Shown here piece after piece: positions 34,387-46,659 of a DNA stretch of 64,000 nt. The stretch covers positions 117,625,359 through 117,689,358 of the forward strand of contig CM037879.1 in NCBI GenBank assembly GCA_021292165.1, in the 5' to 3' direction. Position numbers and translations under genes: made by a program. The notes beneath the pieces were generated by a model. That model worked only from the letters and a program-made list of their open reading frames with translations, searched no databases and was not told the DNA's origin. Positions within the stretch are counted from its first letter, which is position 1. Every line of letters begins with the position of its first letter. This stretch comes from Shinisaurus crocodilurus (lineage: Eukaryota > Chordata > Lepidosauria > Squamata > Shinisauridae).

Positions 34387-34909
34387 TAAATATAAGCCTA
34401 GGCCAAAATTCCTCACCAAGTTCCACCCAAATATTCTCCCCCTTGGATAACGGAAGGCAATTTTGTATTCATTTCAGTGGGGAGTAGGTTATTATCCAAA
34501 ATTTGAGGTGGGGTTGCTGCTCACATTCCTTAATTTTACAGTTGGCCAAGAGTTTTCCATGTTTTTCTTGCTTTTTAACCCCCCTCTTTTTTAAAGCCCC
34601 ATGCTGCTCATGGCAGCAGAAGCCTCTCTCAGCAGGTTCCCACCATCCACACATCCTGCGATGCGTTGGGAGTGACACCACATCACGTGGACATTTTGTT
34701 GCTCCCAGGCATTCCAGGAAGCTGCCAAGAGAGTCTTTCACTGTTGCAACAGGTCAGGTCACTGCTGAAGTTTAAGCTGGTCGTGCTTTTCTCCTTTTTC
34801 TTCTGTCTCCCAATTTCTCTCACATTTCATCTTAGTGGGGGAAACTGTTGTCAGGTGACCTGTGTGCCTGCTCAGTCCTGCGCTCAGTTCTCTGCTAACT
34901 GTTGATGGG
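34387..34909. other. no gene recognised
   Basis: Unique sequence with overlapping opposite-strand frames (34469-34905) and no domain. Confidence 0.4.
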
Positions 34910-35028
34910 GAACTTCAAGGCCCGTCCTGCTCTCCATTCTATGGTCCTTGATCACTAAACCGGACTTGGACCGGACAGCCCTCCAAATAGAGGCCGTCCT
35001 CTGTAAAGCAGGACAAATGACCACCCTA
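34910..35028 (-). mobile_element. partial DNA-transposon-like repeat (GGGTGGCCA family)
   Basis: The reverse complement reads AGGGTGGTCATTTGTCCTGC, then CAGAGGACGGCCTCTATTTG and AAGGACCATAGAATGG, in the same order as 5483-5600 and 47275-47410. Confidence 0.7.
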
Positions 35029-37475
35029 GTAGACTTTTAAAGAAACACGATGTGGATAAATTCTGCTATGAACAGAATTGGAAAATCATGACACTGGAAT
35101 GGAAACTTGGAGCACCTATCATGACATGAAATAAAGGTTTGGGGAGAAGATGCACTAGCTCATTTGTTCTGAAATTTTTATGAATGAACATTTGCTGTTG
35201 GAAGGGAAAACAACATTTTGAATTGAGTGGAGGGGAGGCAAGATTAAAAAGGGTATCCAGTGTTTTATATTTGCTCCAGAGTTATCTGTGAATATGCTTG
35301 TACTGCCTATTTACTAAAGTAGGGACTGTAGAAGCCCAGTGCTTCTCATTTTAAAACAATCATTTATGGATGTTAAAGTATGCCTGTGAAAGCAGAAGTG
35401 TTCGGTGTCAATCAAAGCTAATCACTAGTACAGGCAAAGAGCTTTTGTTGGCCTCCATGCTCTAAGCTGCGCTTCCACATCTGTGTTTGAAGAGATTAGA
35501 GAGGTGCTTCATACAAGAACTGTATTACTTAAAGCTGATCGACAGTATTTGGAATAAATCATGGGAGGGGGCAGAAAAGTTGAGTGCCAGAAGGAAAGGC
35601 ATGGCAAGCAAGACTGAAACGGACTAAAGCGAAAGCAAACTTCTCTCCCCTTCCTTCGTCCTCAGCCCTAAAGGATAGAGAGAGGTGCACACTTCTCATA
35701 GCACCACCACAGCCTTTCTCAACCTTGCGCCCTCCAGATGCATTTGGACTACAACTCCCAGCGTCCCTGGTCTTTGGGACAGATCTGTACACTTCCGGGG
35801 GGGGATCTTCGTGTGTTGTAGGGTGTATTAAATCTCTCTTCCCTCACCCCCCCTCCCTTTCATCACTCATACTAATAGGAAACCCAGGTGGTGAGTGCTG
35901 GATAGGATTGTAGAGGAAAGAGGACTACTGAGAGACCAGAAGGAGGCATAGCATGTTCAGGGGCACCCCAAAGTTTGTGGTAAAAACTGGGGTCATCCAC
36001 TGTGCTTAAAGGCAACTCTTTAACAGCCACACTGCTTACATACACTGTGAGGCACAGCCGGTCCAGCATCAAGGGTAAACATGGTTGGGCACCAGTTGAA
36101 GAAGGCCCACACCCCAGCAGGGGCCCACTGACAAGAGCCCCCTAGACTTGCTCCTCCTCTTCACCACTGCAACCTACATGTTCACCTGCCTCCCGCTGTG
36201 GCCCAGACGATGGTGGTGGGGAGAAGGAGGAGCAGTAGATGCCTACTTGCTTAGTGTCCCTCTGCCTGTCAGGCAAACAAGTGGTAACACAATGATGAGA
36301 GAGAGGATGAGGAGCTTGTTGAGAGAGAGGATGAGGAGCAGTAGCGGCTGGTGACACTGGCAGTGAGAAGGTAGATCCACTGAGGGAGGGGGCCCTCCCA
36401 GGCTGTCTTCTCCAAGGGCCGTCAAAAACCTGGAGCTGGCACTGAGGCACAGGCTCCCTAGAATCCTGAATGGTCCCACGAGTTCTGGAAGGCATTTGTA
36501 TTAATCCAGACTAGAGTTCCTCTATGGTTTGCCTACTCACATGAGAGCAACTTCTAGTGATTCGATTCAGTCAGAGGACAGACACACATGCCATTAATGT
36601 AGAGTACATACATGCAGGTGGCTTGCATAATACCATAAGGTTTTAAGTAGGTCGGGAGCTTCCAGCTTGCACCTACCATAGGACCCTTTTCCTCCCAGAT
36701 GTCTTCCAGAACAATAAAATACATTAGATAAGGTACTAGAGGGGTGATGCCAAGAAAATATACATGTACAAAAGCTATTATTATGGGTGAGTTTCTCAGA
36801 AACGCATGTGAGAATCCTTGTGTAAATGACACTTAATATGGATAAGACTGGCCTGGCAGAAATGTAGCTGGGTTTTGCGTATGCAAATAATAATGCTATT
36901 AAGTAGAACTGGGACACAGAGCAGTTCATATAAACTGGAGATAGCTATGTGAAGAATCATTTGGTCTTAGTGAAGGATAATCTAAAATACATTTTTCAGG
37001 ATGATAGGGACATGGAGTAAAAAATTATTGGCACTTAGCTATTCTTTTAAGAATTGTTTCTAGGGTGAAATGAAAAATTGCTGTCCTGTTGCATTCTTAG
37101 AAGATATCTTGTGATGATAAAGGCTTTCCAGGCTTTCCCCCCAAAGGGGGAAACAAAACAAAAAAGCAACAATTGGTTTAAAATTTTGTAATCCAAAATT
37201 GTTTCCATTACTAGCAGCTCACACAATACAGAGAGTGAAAGTTCAGATAAACTCTCACCTCTTCCAGGTATTTTAGAGGCTAGCTCATACATGCATAACA
37301 CAGAGATATCATTGTACAATGACGTATCACTTTATGTTGCAATAGCTAAACAAGTGAAGTGGTGTGGAACAGCTCTATTTCTAGTGTTTGATCTATGCTG
37401 TCTGCTGTACACGTGCAACTTGATGATGGCTGGAGTCCTCAAGTGATAAACATACTTGTCACCCTAAGCCTTAGG
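35029..37475. other. unique sequence; MITE arm at 35711-35765; repeat at 36060-36200
   Basis: 35711-35765 (CTCAACCTTGCGCCCTCCAG, GGACTACAACTCCCAGCG) is one arm of the CCAACCTGGTG hairpin family. 36060-36200 matches, in reverse complement, 61030-61190 (GGCCCACACCCCAGCAGGGG, AAGAGCCCCCTAGACTTGCT). 35320-35550 is complex non-repetitive sequence that may be conserved. No gene. Confidence 0.45.
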
Positions 37476-38127
37476 CTCTAAGGCAGGGGCCCTCAAACTT
37501 TTTAAACAGGGGGCCAGTTCATTGTCCCTCAGACTGTTGGGGGGCCGGACTATAGTTTGAAAAAAATATGAAGAATGGATCAAGTAAAAAAAAAAGGACT
37601 CGGGTCCTTTTTTTTTTACTTGATAAAATGGAAGGTTATTATAAATTAATAATAAATTAATAATAAATTAATTTGCTGTCTAAAATTGAAATACATTAAA
37701 AAGGCATAGAAAGGCTTGATTTGCATACTGAACATATTTATTTGTAGTGCAAAAAAAAAACAGGAAAAAACAATACAATATTTATATTGTGTGATTTTAA
37801 TTCAATTATTTTTTTTTATAAAAACATTACTATACTGCCTTTTGGCCCACAAGAGGGTCCCTAAAGGTAATGTACTACTATTTAAAATATTGTTATATTT
37901 TTTAAAAAAATTGAGAGCATTTAACACAAATAAAACAAAGCCAAGCAGTCAAGTTTAAAACACACCAAAAGCTTGGCAGAATAAAAATTTCTTGACCACC
38001 TGCCTGAAAGAGTTCAGAGAGGGGGCCAATCTTCTCTGTTTTTATTCTTACTTTTAGATCTTGGTTTTAAAAAAATTGAACTTGAACTTCAGTTTGAAAG
38101 GAAAGTGGGGTAAAAATATTCTAATAC

Positions 38128-38197
38128 TGCAATCCTGTTTCCTGGGAGTAATCCCAATTGAACTCAGTAGGGCTTACTTTTGAGTAGACATGTCTGA
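38128..38197. repeat. PAL-75 copy inside the hAT element
   Basis: TGCAATCCTGTTTCCTGGGA, then CCCAATTGAACTCAGTAGGG and TTACTTTTGAGTAGACATGT. The right terminus is missing, probably replaced by the GC-rich array. Confidence 0.65.
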
Positions 38198-38199
38198 GC

Positions 38200-38530
38200 T
38201 CTGGGAAGTGGGGCGGGAGCCATCCGCTCGCCCGGAGCCCTGCAGGGCGGGCGGCAGTGCCTGGGCCAGTGTCTCCTCCGGTGGAGGCGCGGTTGACCCG
38301 GCGGCGGGGCACGAGCTGCCCACCGGCCCGGAGCCCTGCAGGGCGGGCAGCAGCATCACGGCCAGCGTCTCCGCTGGAGGAGGCGCAGCTGAGCGCCGGG
38401 AAGTGGGACACGAGCCGCTCGCCCGCCCGAAGCCCTGCAGGGCGGGAGGCAGCGTCAGGGCCAGCGTCTCCGCTGGAGGAGGCGCAGCTGAGCGCCGGGA
38501 AGTGGGACACGAGCCGCCCGCCCAGAGCAC
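38200..38530. repeat. GC-rich tandem repeat, about 96-102 bp period, about 3 copies
   Basis: The landmark AGCCCTGCAGGGCGGG recurs near 38236, 38332 and 38431. The GTCTCC..GGAGGAGGCGCAGCTGAGCGCC block occurs twice nearly identically (38369-38400 and 38466-38497). Units are CpG-dense. Confidence 0.88.
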
Positions 38531-38903
38531 CGAACGCTTCCACCGGCGGCGGCTCCCCCCCAGCTCCTGCCCCCACAGCTCCTACCCCCCCGGCTCCTAC
38601 CTGGTCCTGCGCGCCGCCGGAGCCACTGCTCCGGCACGCTGGAACTCCGCCCACGCTCTGTTTTGAACAGAGTGCGGGGGTCCAGCACGACAGAGCAGGG
38701 TCCCGGCGTGCCAGAAGTGACGCGACGGGACCAGCGCGGGCAGCGCGGCCGGCTCTCCACGGAGAGCAAAGATTAATTTGTGAGCCCGTGCAGGCGGCGG
38801 AGAGCCCGTGCAGACACTGGAGGGCAGCCGCTGGGCCGGATGGAAGGGCACGCCGGGCCGCATCCGGCCCGCGGGCCGTAGTTTGAAGACCCCTGCTCTA
38901 AGG

Positions 38904-41106
38904 CAAACCACCTTTACTACCTGATGGACAACTCTGTCACCCAAGTTTTTCACATTTGTAGCAGTTTTACCAGACAGCATAATCTTTGGACTAGTGGAGT
39001 TCAGAAGTGTAAGTATGGGAAAATGTGGACCAGCAAATCCTACCATCAGCCTAAATGTATTTGTTTCAAACAGATATCTACATTTCCCTCATAGCATCAC
39101 ATATGCATGTTTGCCACTCAGTACTGCAGCATGACAGCATGCTGGCATGCTGGAGCATGCTGGTGAAACACTAATATGATACTGAGAGAGATATACATCC
39201 ACATGTGAATCAAACCCAAGGGCCAATTGATGTTCTGACCAATCTGGCATGGTGAGCCCAGATCTGGCCCAAGTTGTCCCCTTGGGAGCTACTTAAGTGA
39301 TTGATGATTCTCCCTAAGCGAACTGTGCAAGTCAATCAGTCCCTTTTAGAGAGCTTTGCCATGGTGTCGTAGGTGCAGATATTGACCCTGATGAAGCAAG
39401 ATCACAACCATTTTATGATGAGCACCATTCAGCCTAGATATGTTTAACCAGTATTTTCAGAATGCTAATTTGAGTATGAAAACTGGATCCGATAACAATA
39501 GATAATATATAAGAGGCAGCTGTTGTAGTATAGTGTCTAAGAAAATAAGCTGTCAACCTGCAAGTCTCATCCCACTACACCCTTTCCCCAAACTGCAATA
39601 CGGGCATAAAAATAATGGCATACCTTAGAAGGTTATTGCAAGGATTAGTGAAATAACATATCCATTCCAAAAGCACGATGCACGTGGATCAAGTAACAAT
39701 TGGACATTATTGCAGAATAATTGTTATATAATATTCCGTACCACATTTTCCTTCTATTTGGCAAACATGCATTTTATTGTTTAGACCTGCCACTCTACCT
39801 GTTTTTCAATGGTTTGATTCTTAACAAAAGTTATACTTTTGCATAAGCAACGGAGTAGTTATTTGTTCAGAGTTTGTTAGGGTCATGTTTTATTTTAATT
39901 CAGCTGCAATAAACTTAATGAACTACAATAATTGGTACAATAAAATCGCATGCAAGTGCAATATACACAGAGCACAAATACCAAAAGCCCTCTGGCAGCA
40001 ATAATAATAATATGCAGAGATGCTTTATCCAAACAGCCTCTGCGTCTTTCGTTGGAGAAAATGGTGCAAAACTCTTCGGACGGAGCCTAGTCCCTGCTGG
40101 GGTCAGTGACAGAACTCTCTGCAAGCAGACTTTCAGCCTTAATGGCTTTATTTGTTTTGCTTTATGATTTGTTTTATAGAGAGTCATAATGTTAATCAAG
40201 CTGTACCCTTTGCAGGCACTCGTTATTTGCATCCAAGCAAAGCAAGGGCACACTCAAGCCAAAGTTAAGCACTTTTAGGTTCCTTTGATTCCAATTGAAC
40301 GGAGTTAATCATGTGCATAACTCGACCATTGAATTCAATGGGCCTTCAAAATGCTGGACTGTGCCTGGGTTTCCAATGCCAATTCAGTTAATTCTTTTCA
40401 ACAGGGCTTGCCTTTGTTTGTTTGTTTCTTGCTTGTTTGTTTGTACTGTTTTAATTTAGCAGTTGCCTCATTTTTTATTGATGTTCTGAAAGCTGCTGTG
40501 ATGTCACATAAATGTAATCCAGGAAACAAACATGCACTTGTAAATAGATTTCATTGTTCCTTTGTGTTCTTCTATGGCTGCCCCCACCATGCCAATAATA
40601 TTAATTTATCTACCAATTACATTTATACCCTGCTTTTCAGCCATGATTGACTCCCAAAGTGTTTTAACATTCATGTACCGGTATATTGTATCAGAAAGTC
40701 ACAATATATATTACATACCCCTTCTTGTCTCGAGCAGTTGATGTTATCATAGTCTAGACTCCAGGATCTTTTTTGCAAAGGGAAGAGGACAAGGAGCTGC
40801 AGATGGAGTCAGCAGTGGCTGATGCCAAAGCTGCCAACCCACAGAGGTAGCCCTTCCATTCCTCTACTAAATCTTCTAGCATCAGCAGCTGGTGATACTG
40901 GCAACTCCAGAGACTCCAGACTCTGGTGTTCTCTTACCAGAAGAAGATAGTGTGTACAGTTTGTAGCTTACCTGCACTGGTGGTTTAATTTGGTGTGGAG
41001 GGATTTGCATGGCTTCTCTGCAAAACATTTGCATTAGCATAGCCTGCCATTTGAAATAGTCAGTGATGAGGCAGGTTACCCTTTGTCCTTCTATGAGTAT
41101 ATTCAT
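38904..41106. other. unique sequence, possible conserved block 39890-40260
   Basis: No gene recognised. 39890-40260 is complex, low in repeats and has many TAATTG/ATTTGCAT-like words; it is one of the better-looking candidates here for conserved non-coding DNA, on composition alone. A palindromic remnant (CATTGAATTCAATGGG) lies near 40328. Confidence 0.3.
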
Positions 41107-41227
41107 GTCTTAGACTAGTCTTTCCCAACCTGGTGCTTTTGGACTACAACTCCCAACATTCCTCACTGGGGCTGATGGAAGCTGAAGTTCAACACATCTG
41201 GAGGGCACCTGGTTGGGGTAGGCTGCA
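41107..41227. mobile_element. hairpin MITE-like element (CCAACCTGGTG family)
   Basis: TTTCCCAACCTGGTGC at the left is mirrored by GGGCACCTGGTTGGGG at the right, with GGACTACAACTCCC between. Flanks TCTTAGAC and CATTAGAC match at 6 of 8 bases, a possible decayed 8-bp duplication. Confidence 0.75.
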
Positions 41228-41275
41228 TTAGACCATCCATTGGTAATCATTGATCAACTTCCCAAATATGTGTGG

Positions 41276-41521
41276 GGCAGTGGCGTAGTGGTGAGAGTGT
41301 TGGACTGGGACTCAGGAGATCCGGGTTCTAGTCCCCGCTCGGCCATGAAACTCACTGGGTGACTTTTGGCCAGTCTCTGACTCTCAGCCTAACCTACCTC
41401 ACAGGGTTGTTGTGAGGATAAGATGGAGAGGAGGAGGAGGATTATGTAAGCCGCCTTGGGTTCCTTGCAGGAAAAAAGGCGGGGTATAAATATAGTTAAT
41501 AAATAAATAAATAAATTCATG
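41276..41521 (+). mobile_element. tRNA-derived SINE, well preserved
   Basis: The 5' part is a tRNA-like head with an A-box-like TGGCGTAGTGGTGAGAGTG and a B-box GGTTCTAGTCC (41325-41335), the internal RNA polymerase III promoter of tRNA-derived SINEs. A conserved body follows (CTAACCTACCTCACAGGGTT), then a LINE-like 3' region (GCCGCCTTGGGTTCCTTGCA, GGCGGGGTATAAATA) and an AATAAATAAATA tail. A decayed copy lies at 34016. Head and tail suggest mobilisation by an L2/CR1-type LINE; I do not assign a named family. Confidence 0.88.
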
Positions 41522-41643
41522 CACAGGAGATCCATGTGTAACACTCTAGGGATTGCATCTCCTAACAAACCTCATTCCAAAATAATGTATAAAGAGTATT
41601 TATGATGCATTTGTAAACTCATTAGCTCATACAAGCAAGTTAT

Positions 41644-41835
41644 GGAACATAGGAAACTGCCTTATACTGAATCAGACTCTTGGGGCATCAAGCCCAGTAT
41701 TGGCAACACTGACTGGCAGCAGGTCTCCAGGGTTTCAGGCAGAAGTTTTTCCAGCCCTACCTAGAGATGCCAGGGATCAATTGTCGAACCTTCTGCATGC
41801 AAAGCAGATGGTCTTCCACTGAGCCATGGCCCTTT
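41644..41835 (-). mobile_element. tRNA-derived SINE, reverse strand
   Basis: On the minus strand it starts with GGCTCAGTGGAAGACC (A box) and CTGCTTTGCATGCAGAAGG, a tRNA-like head with TGC at the anticodon position. The body follows, ending at GAACATAGGAAACTGCC (plus strand). The B box is altered by a small change near 41782. A 17-bp tandem duplication (GAGCCATGGCCCTTTCT) lies at its edge. Confidence 0.85.
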
Positions 41836-43988
41836 CTGAGCCATGGCCCTTTCCATGCTGACAGATTCTTTTGGGGAGACAATTGAGAAAGTCCATATGC
41901 CCTCACAGACCCTATGTTTGCTGGAACCTGATTATTTTCACTTCTTCTTGCTCAGTAGCCTTTATGTCTAACCTCAAGTCTCTTTTATAAACTTGGGAGA
42001 TTATTCTGGCTCTCACAAGTAAGCCATGAAAGGTATGCCTGAGAAAATGATGGAGAGAGATGCTCACACAGACCTTAGAGAGAAAGGGCATGTTTCAGTG
42101 AGGCTTTCAATGGCATGAATCTGTTATTGTGCTTCTCTTTTACCAGGTGGAGGTGCATGCAGAAGGGCCAGTAAACATGGAAGAACTGCAAAGATTGTTC
42201 ACCTTGAGGTTACAAGACTTTGTACAAAAGAGAGAGCAATCAAGCAAGATCATATAAACTCAGTCATAAAGAGTTGGGTATAAAAGTTGTTGCACAGAGC
42301 TCACCTTTAGACATAAGACGGAATAAAGTGAACTGCACATCAGTGTGACATTGCAATATCAATTTCAGCATTTTTCTTACCCTTGCCTGAAAAAAGATCA
42401 CAGTGCATCTTGAATGCCAATCCCCACTAACACAGGACCCAATGAAAGATATCAGCTATCTGTGTGTGTGTGTGTTTTTTTTTAAAAAGTTTAATTCAAA
42501 TTATTCATAGGGGGGAATGTGTTTTGAAATTTGCAGGAAAATATGAGACAGCTGCCCGAGATTTCAGCTCCTGCTGCCATAGAATTGTTTGGTAGGATAA
42601 GAAATGCTGATGACTTTGTCACCTGTAAGACCTCTGATCAGCAACGGTGCCATTTCTGTGTTGTGTAAGAAGCATTACATAAGAATTTCAGTTGCAGCAG
42701 GAGCTGAAATCTCTGGAAGGCATTGATGGTCTTCTTGCCCAGCATGATGGGCAAGTGGTAGCTTTTTCTCCACTCCTTGTCCAGGACAGAAGATGAGGCT
42801 GCAAGGAGGAGCTGTCTGTTGAGGGCCTTGTGTGCCAGCTAGCCAATGAGGAGGCACAGATGGAGTATTAATTTAAAGTACCCATCAGCCTCAATTTAAG
42901 AGAAAGGCTACCAGCTCAAGTGGACCTTGAAGGAGACCACCCTCATTAGGCCTCATTGACTTCAAAGTTCACCAGCCTGAGGGGGGCAGGATTGACACTG
43001 ATGTCATAAGCATTAAAGTTTGTGGTGAGGGGCACGGGCTAATCCATGTTAGTTTTTTGTGCTGAAAATTATCCCTAACCTGGCTGTTATTTGACCTCAA
43101 AAGTGCTGTTTGCAACAAACAGCATAGGGGGGGGGGGCAGAAAGCAGCTGGGAATGAGCAATTTTCAGCAGAAAGCTGGCTTGGGGCACCAACCAAGGAT
43201 CAGGAGTACTTTCCAGATCAGGGCCCATGGCTGCTTTTCCTCCAAAATAAAAGTGGCCAGGTTAAGCATGTCACTTAAACACATGAATAACATCATGTGT
43301 AGTTTGGACCTTAGGCTAAGGGTAGGAGGAGGAAACCCATTAATTATCTATTCCATTGCATATCCTTTATGCTAAATAAAGTTGTGCTCCAATCCAGACA
43401 CTGTGTCTCCTGTTGTTATTCCAGACACAATGCCCGCACACAGCTGGCGCTAAATAAATGTTTTACTACAGTAGGATTAGGTGCCTGTAAATTTTTTGGG
43501 AAGTGGAAATTACCAAGCATGAGGGTGGTGAATACCTTGGGCACAATCCAGCAACAGTTAGTCACCAGTAAGGTATGTTTCACACATGCATGTATGCCAC
43601 ACATACATATTTGTGTATGCACATAATGTACACAATTCTTTTTAAATTTTTAGTTAGTTTTTTCCACTCACCATGTCAGTATAAAGCAAAAATGCAAAAC
43701 TGTTAATAAATCATTTAGAACATTCAAATCCATTCTAAAACAGTATAGCTGCTAAAAGACTGATACCAGCTCTCAAGCGTGGTCCTCGAAGAAGAAAGAA
43801 AGAAACCATCACCAGATTACTCAGCACTTGGCAACTCTCTGCTGAATGTGTGAATATAGTTCATTGGAAAGCTTTGTGTTTGAGTTAACAGAATGATATG
43901 AAATTATATGAAATCAATGGAAAGTTATCCAAGATAGCTTATTCAGGCAAGTCAACACTTGATTATTATTAACCAGTAGAATATGGTT
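41836..43988. other. no gene recognised
   Basis: Unique sequence, with a short (TG)n at 42462-42475 and a poly-G run at 43127-43137. Short frames lack features. Confidence 0.45.
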
Positions 43989-44119
43989 TGGATCCAGACT
44001 TAATCATGCATAGAGTTGACCATTAAAATCAATGGTACTTAAAATTAGACATGACTAACTTCAATCCCATTGATTTCAGTGGGTCTACTCTAAGAGTGAA
44101 TAAGTCTGAATCCAACCCA
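43989..44119. repeat. palindromic interspersed repeat (PAL-131 family)
   Basis: GGTTTGGATCCAGACTTA at the left is mirrored by TAAGTCTGAATCCAACCC at the right. Inner arms are ATTAAAATCAATGG and CCCATTGATTTCAGTGGG, with CATGACTAACTT near the centre. Partial copies lie at 22478-22573 and 33398-33460. MITE-like; no coding capacity. Confidence 0.78.
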
Positions 44120-46659
44120 ATTTATTTATGAACCAGCCCCAATTCCCCTTGAAATCAGTGAAAATCAGCAGAAATTCATGAACCATTAAATTGTTAATGC
44201 TCTATGCCTACGCACACTTCTTACTAAGATGGTCACACTAAAATCTATGGGTCTTACTTCTGAGTAAATACAGCAGTTGATTTCATTGGTTGCATAGGGA
44301 TTCATTTTCGCTTGACATCCAAAATGCTTGAACAATTAAAAAAAAGAAGAAGAAAGAATTAGGTGGGATTCAAATGAATATAGCCCCTAAATATTTCAAT
44401 GCTCTTGGAAGGCTTGAAGTATATTTTTGAATTATGTCACATTTGGTTAACAGATACACTTGCAGCTGGCCTATCCATTAGGCAGATTAGGTGACCACCA
44501 ACGACAGCAGTTTGGCAGGGGAGAGTTATGTGCTCAATCATATATGTAATCATGGATGGTCTGAAAGCCTCCAACACTCACTACCACGATAAAAGCTTGG
44601 CTGACACTACATTGTTGTTAATTATTTTTATTATGTAACAGCCAGAGCAGCCATGCAAATTTTCAACATGTTTTGAATCCATCATCGGCATTGTTCAGCA
44701 ATGATTACAGTGTGTTTAGATATATTTTCCTGTTCAATTTGACACAACATGGAGAAAGAAAGGAGTTTTCCACTTTTGAGATTATAAACTGTAGATCCGT
44801 ATTCCATAAATAGTAGACCCATACTCCATAAATCGTCTACTGAGAAATATTGCTCAGGCAGATTGATCCACTTTATTTAATAATGTCAATGGCATTGAAT
44901 TTCAAATGAATAATGATAGTGTCTCTTTTATCCCATATTAACTATGACAGTTAATAAAAAGATCTAAATACAAAATCGTATTGCAGTAGAGGGCAACATT
45001 TTACTATCCAATTCACACAATCATTTTAGCATAGTGATATTGTGGACAAGTACTGAGCGCTGAATGTAAGTTGAAATGGAGTTTACTACAGCTTAAATGA
45101 ACTCTTCGATAGTACTACTCTCTTCTCTGATGAACCTCTTCTCACAAATAGCACACAGACCTACCTGTTCCTAGGCTTTGTCTACTGAGAGTTTTTAAAT
45201 CTCTGGATTCAAAAACGTTCCATAGCACCTCAATAACGAAGTCAATGGCTAGGAAGGACTCATTTCAATAGCTGAAGCCAGAGCTCTTAGAGCCATTGGC
45301 TGCAGTGGCTTCAAAGACTGCACCTTGCAGTCACTGCCAACTTTAATCAACAGAAAAAGCTGATGGGTTGGATACAGATTTAGGTGTGTGCAACTGAGCA
45401 GGTAGAAGCAGTTTTCCCCACCGTTCCTCCCCACAGCAGCCCCTCCAGCTCCCCTGAAAATGCTACAGACGGGGTCAAATAAAAAACAATCATTTTATAC
45501 CCCACCTTTCCACCAAGAAAATGGTGCTCAAGGCACTCAACAATAGTTGTGGTTTGTTGTTGTATTTCCTACTGCTCCATGGTGAGGTTTCAGGGGCAGG
45601 GAGCTGGAAGTAAGAATTTTGTTTCCTTTTAAATAGGTGACTGTTGGCAGGTTCAGTGAGGGCAGGTGAAAGGATAAACGGAAATTATTCCCTCAGACCT
45701 CCCTCTCAAGGCTAGAAAGTTTTAGGGGTAAAGGGATAGGAAACCTTTGAAGGCTGCTTGTAGCTCCAGTGTGTGTGTGTGTGTGTGTGTTAGGGCTGGC
45801 CTCCTATTCTTTTGTCTGAGGGGCTTACCTGAATTTTGGGTAGCATTTTGAGGCAATGAAGCAGGAGAGGGATAAACTATTTTTTAGGGGAGGGATTATA
45901 ATTGCAGCTGGATTCTTACCTTTCTTTCTTTTATTTTGTTAAACTCTTTTTAAAGCTTCGAGGGGGGGCTTTGGGGGCATAACAGCAGCAGTTGAGCTCT
46001 GGCTGCCACCACAACTCCTTCCCAGAATGCCACTAGGAGGGATGCTGTGACTGTAAACAAGGAAAAGAAAGGTAAGGCCCCACCATAATTCTAAGCCCCC
46101 ATCCCCTTGAAACAGAACCAAAATGGCCACCTCCCAGTTCACAACCTGCAAATGGGATAGCAAATTGTTTTGGTCCAGTCCCAAAACATGTGTGTGAAAA
46201 GGCTAGACCTCCTCCTGTGTATCATTGGATGCCTGGGCTGTGAGTGGTTACAAGCAAGAAATAGGTGTAACCATTTGAGAGTTCTAAGATAAGTGGGTTC
46301 ACATCTGCAGGGGTGGAGGTAGGAAGAAGGCTTCTACCATCTCATACTGAGGGTGGATATTCACCCTGGGAGATGAGGAGTGAATAAATAGCCTGCTGGA
46401 CCATATAGTTACAGATCCCATAAAAGTGAATGACGATGTGATCCTTTGTTAATACAAATGCTCTTCTCTTGTCTCTTGATTTCAGGGGTCTGAACATAGA
46501 TAATCTTTGTTCTTGGGGTCTGGCACAAATAGAATTTGTGGGAAATTTGCATCAGTCACAGTCTGACAAATCCAACAGTCAGGTTGTCAGGGCAGAGAGG
46601 GTGTCAGGACCGGGAGGAGAGAAGACCATTTACCTGAAGCAGGGCTGGCTCCAGGCTTA
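44120..46659. other. no gene; PAL-75-like scrap near 44240 and LINE-tail scrap near 45480
   Basis: GGGTCTTACTTCTGAGTAAA at 44250 and TTATACCCCACCTTTCCACC at 45495 are isolated repeat fragments. 44600-44800 contains ATGCAAAT and other factor-like words. (TG)n at 45768-45791. No gene. Confidence 0.4.

Larger units (their letters stand above)
37484..38895. mobile_element. 1.4-kb non-autonomous hAT element with nested repeats
   Basis: The left end CAGGGGCCCTCAAACT and the reverse complement of the right end, CAGGGGTCTTCAAACT, match at 14 of 16 bases. A perfect 8-bp duplication CTCTAAGG flanks the element (37476-37483 and 38896-38903). Subterminal GGGCCG...TAGTTTGA words occur near both ends. Nested parts are a perfect 21-bp hairpin (37579-37624), a LINE-tail-like segment (about 37810-38100), a PAL-75 copy (38128-38197), a GC-rich tandem array (38200-38530) and a CpG-rich right third with AGAAGTGACGCGACGGGACC (38710-38729). 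No transposase is encoded; open frames in the GC-rich part run in several frames on both strands and are not genes. Confidence 0.92.

Noticed and set aside
38121..38886. Pro/Ala/Gly-rich frames of 118-209 codons in the GC-rich array
   Set aside because: They follow the tandem DNA repeat in several frames and lie inside a hAT element with clear target duplications.
41276..41345. A genuine tRNA gene on the plus strand
   Set aside because: A and B boxes are present but no closed cloverleaf can be drawn, and the unit continues into a SINE body and tail.
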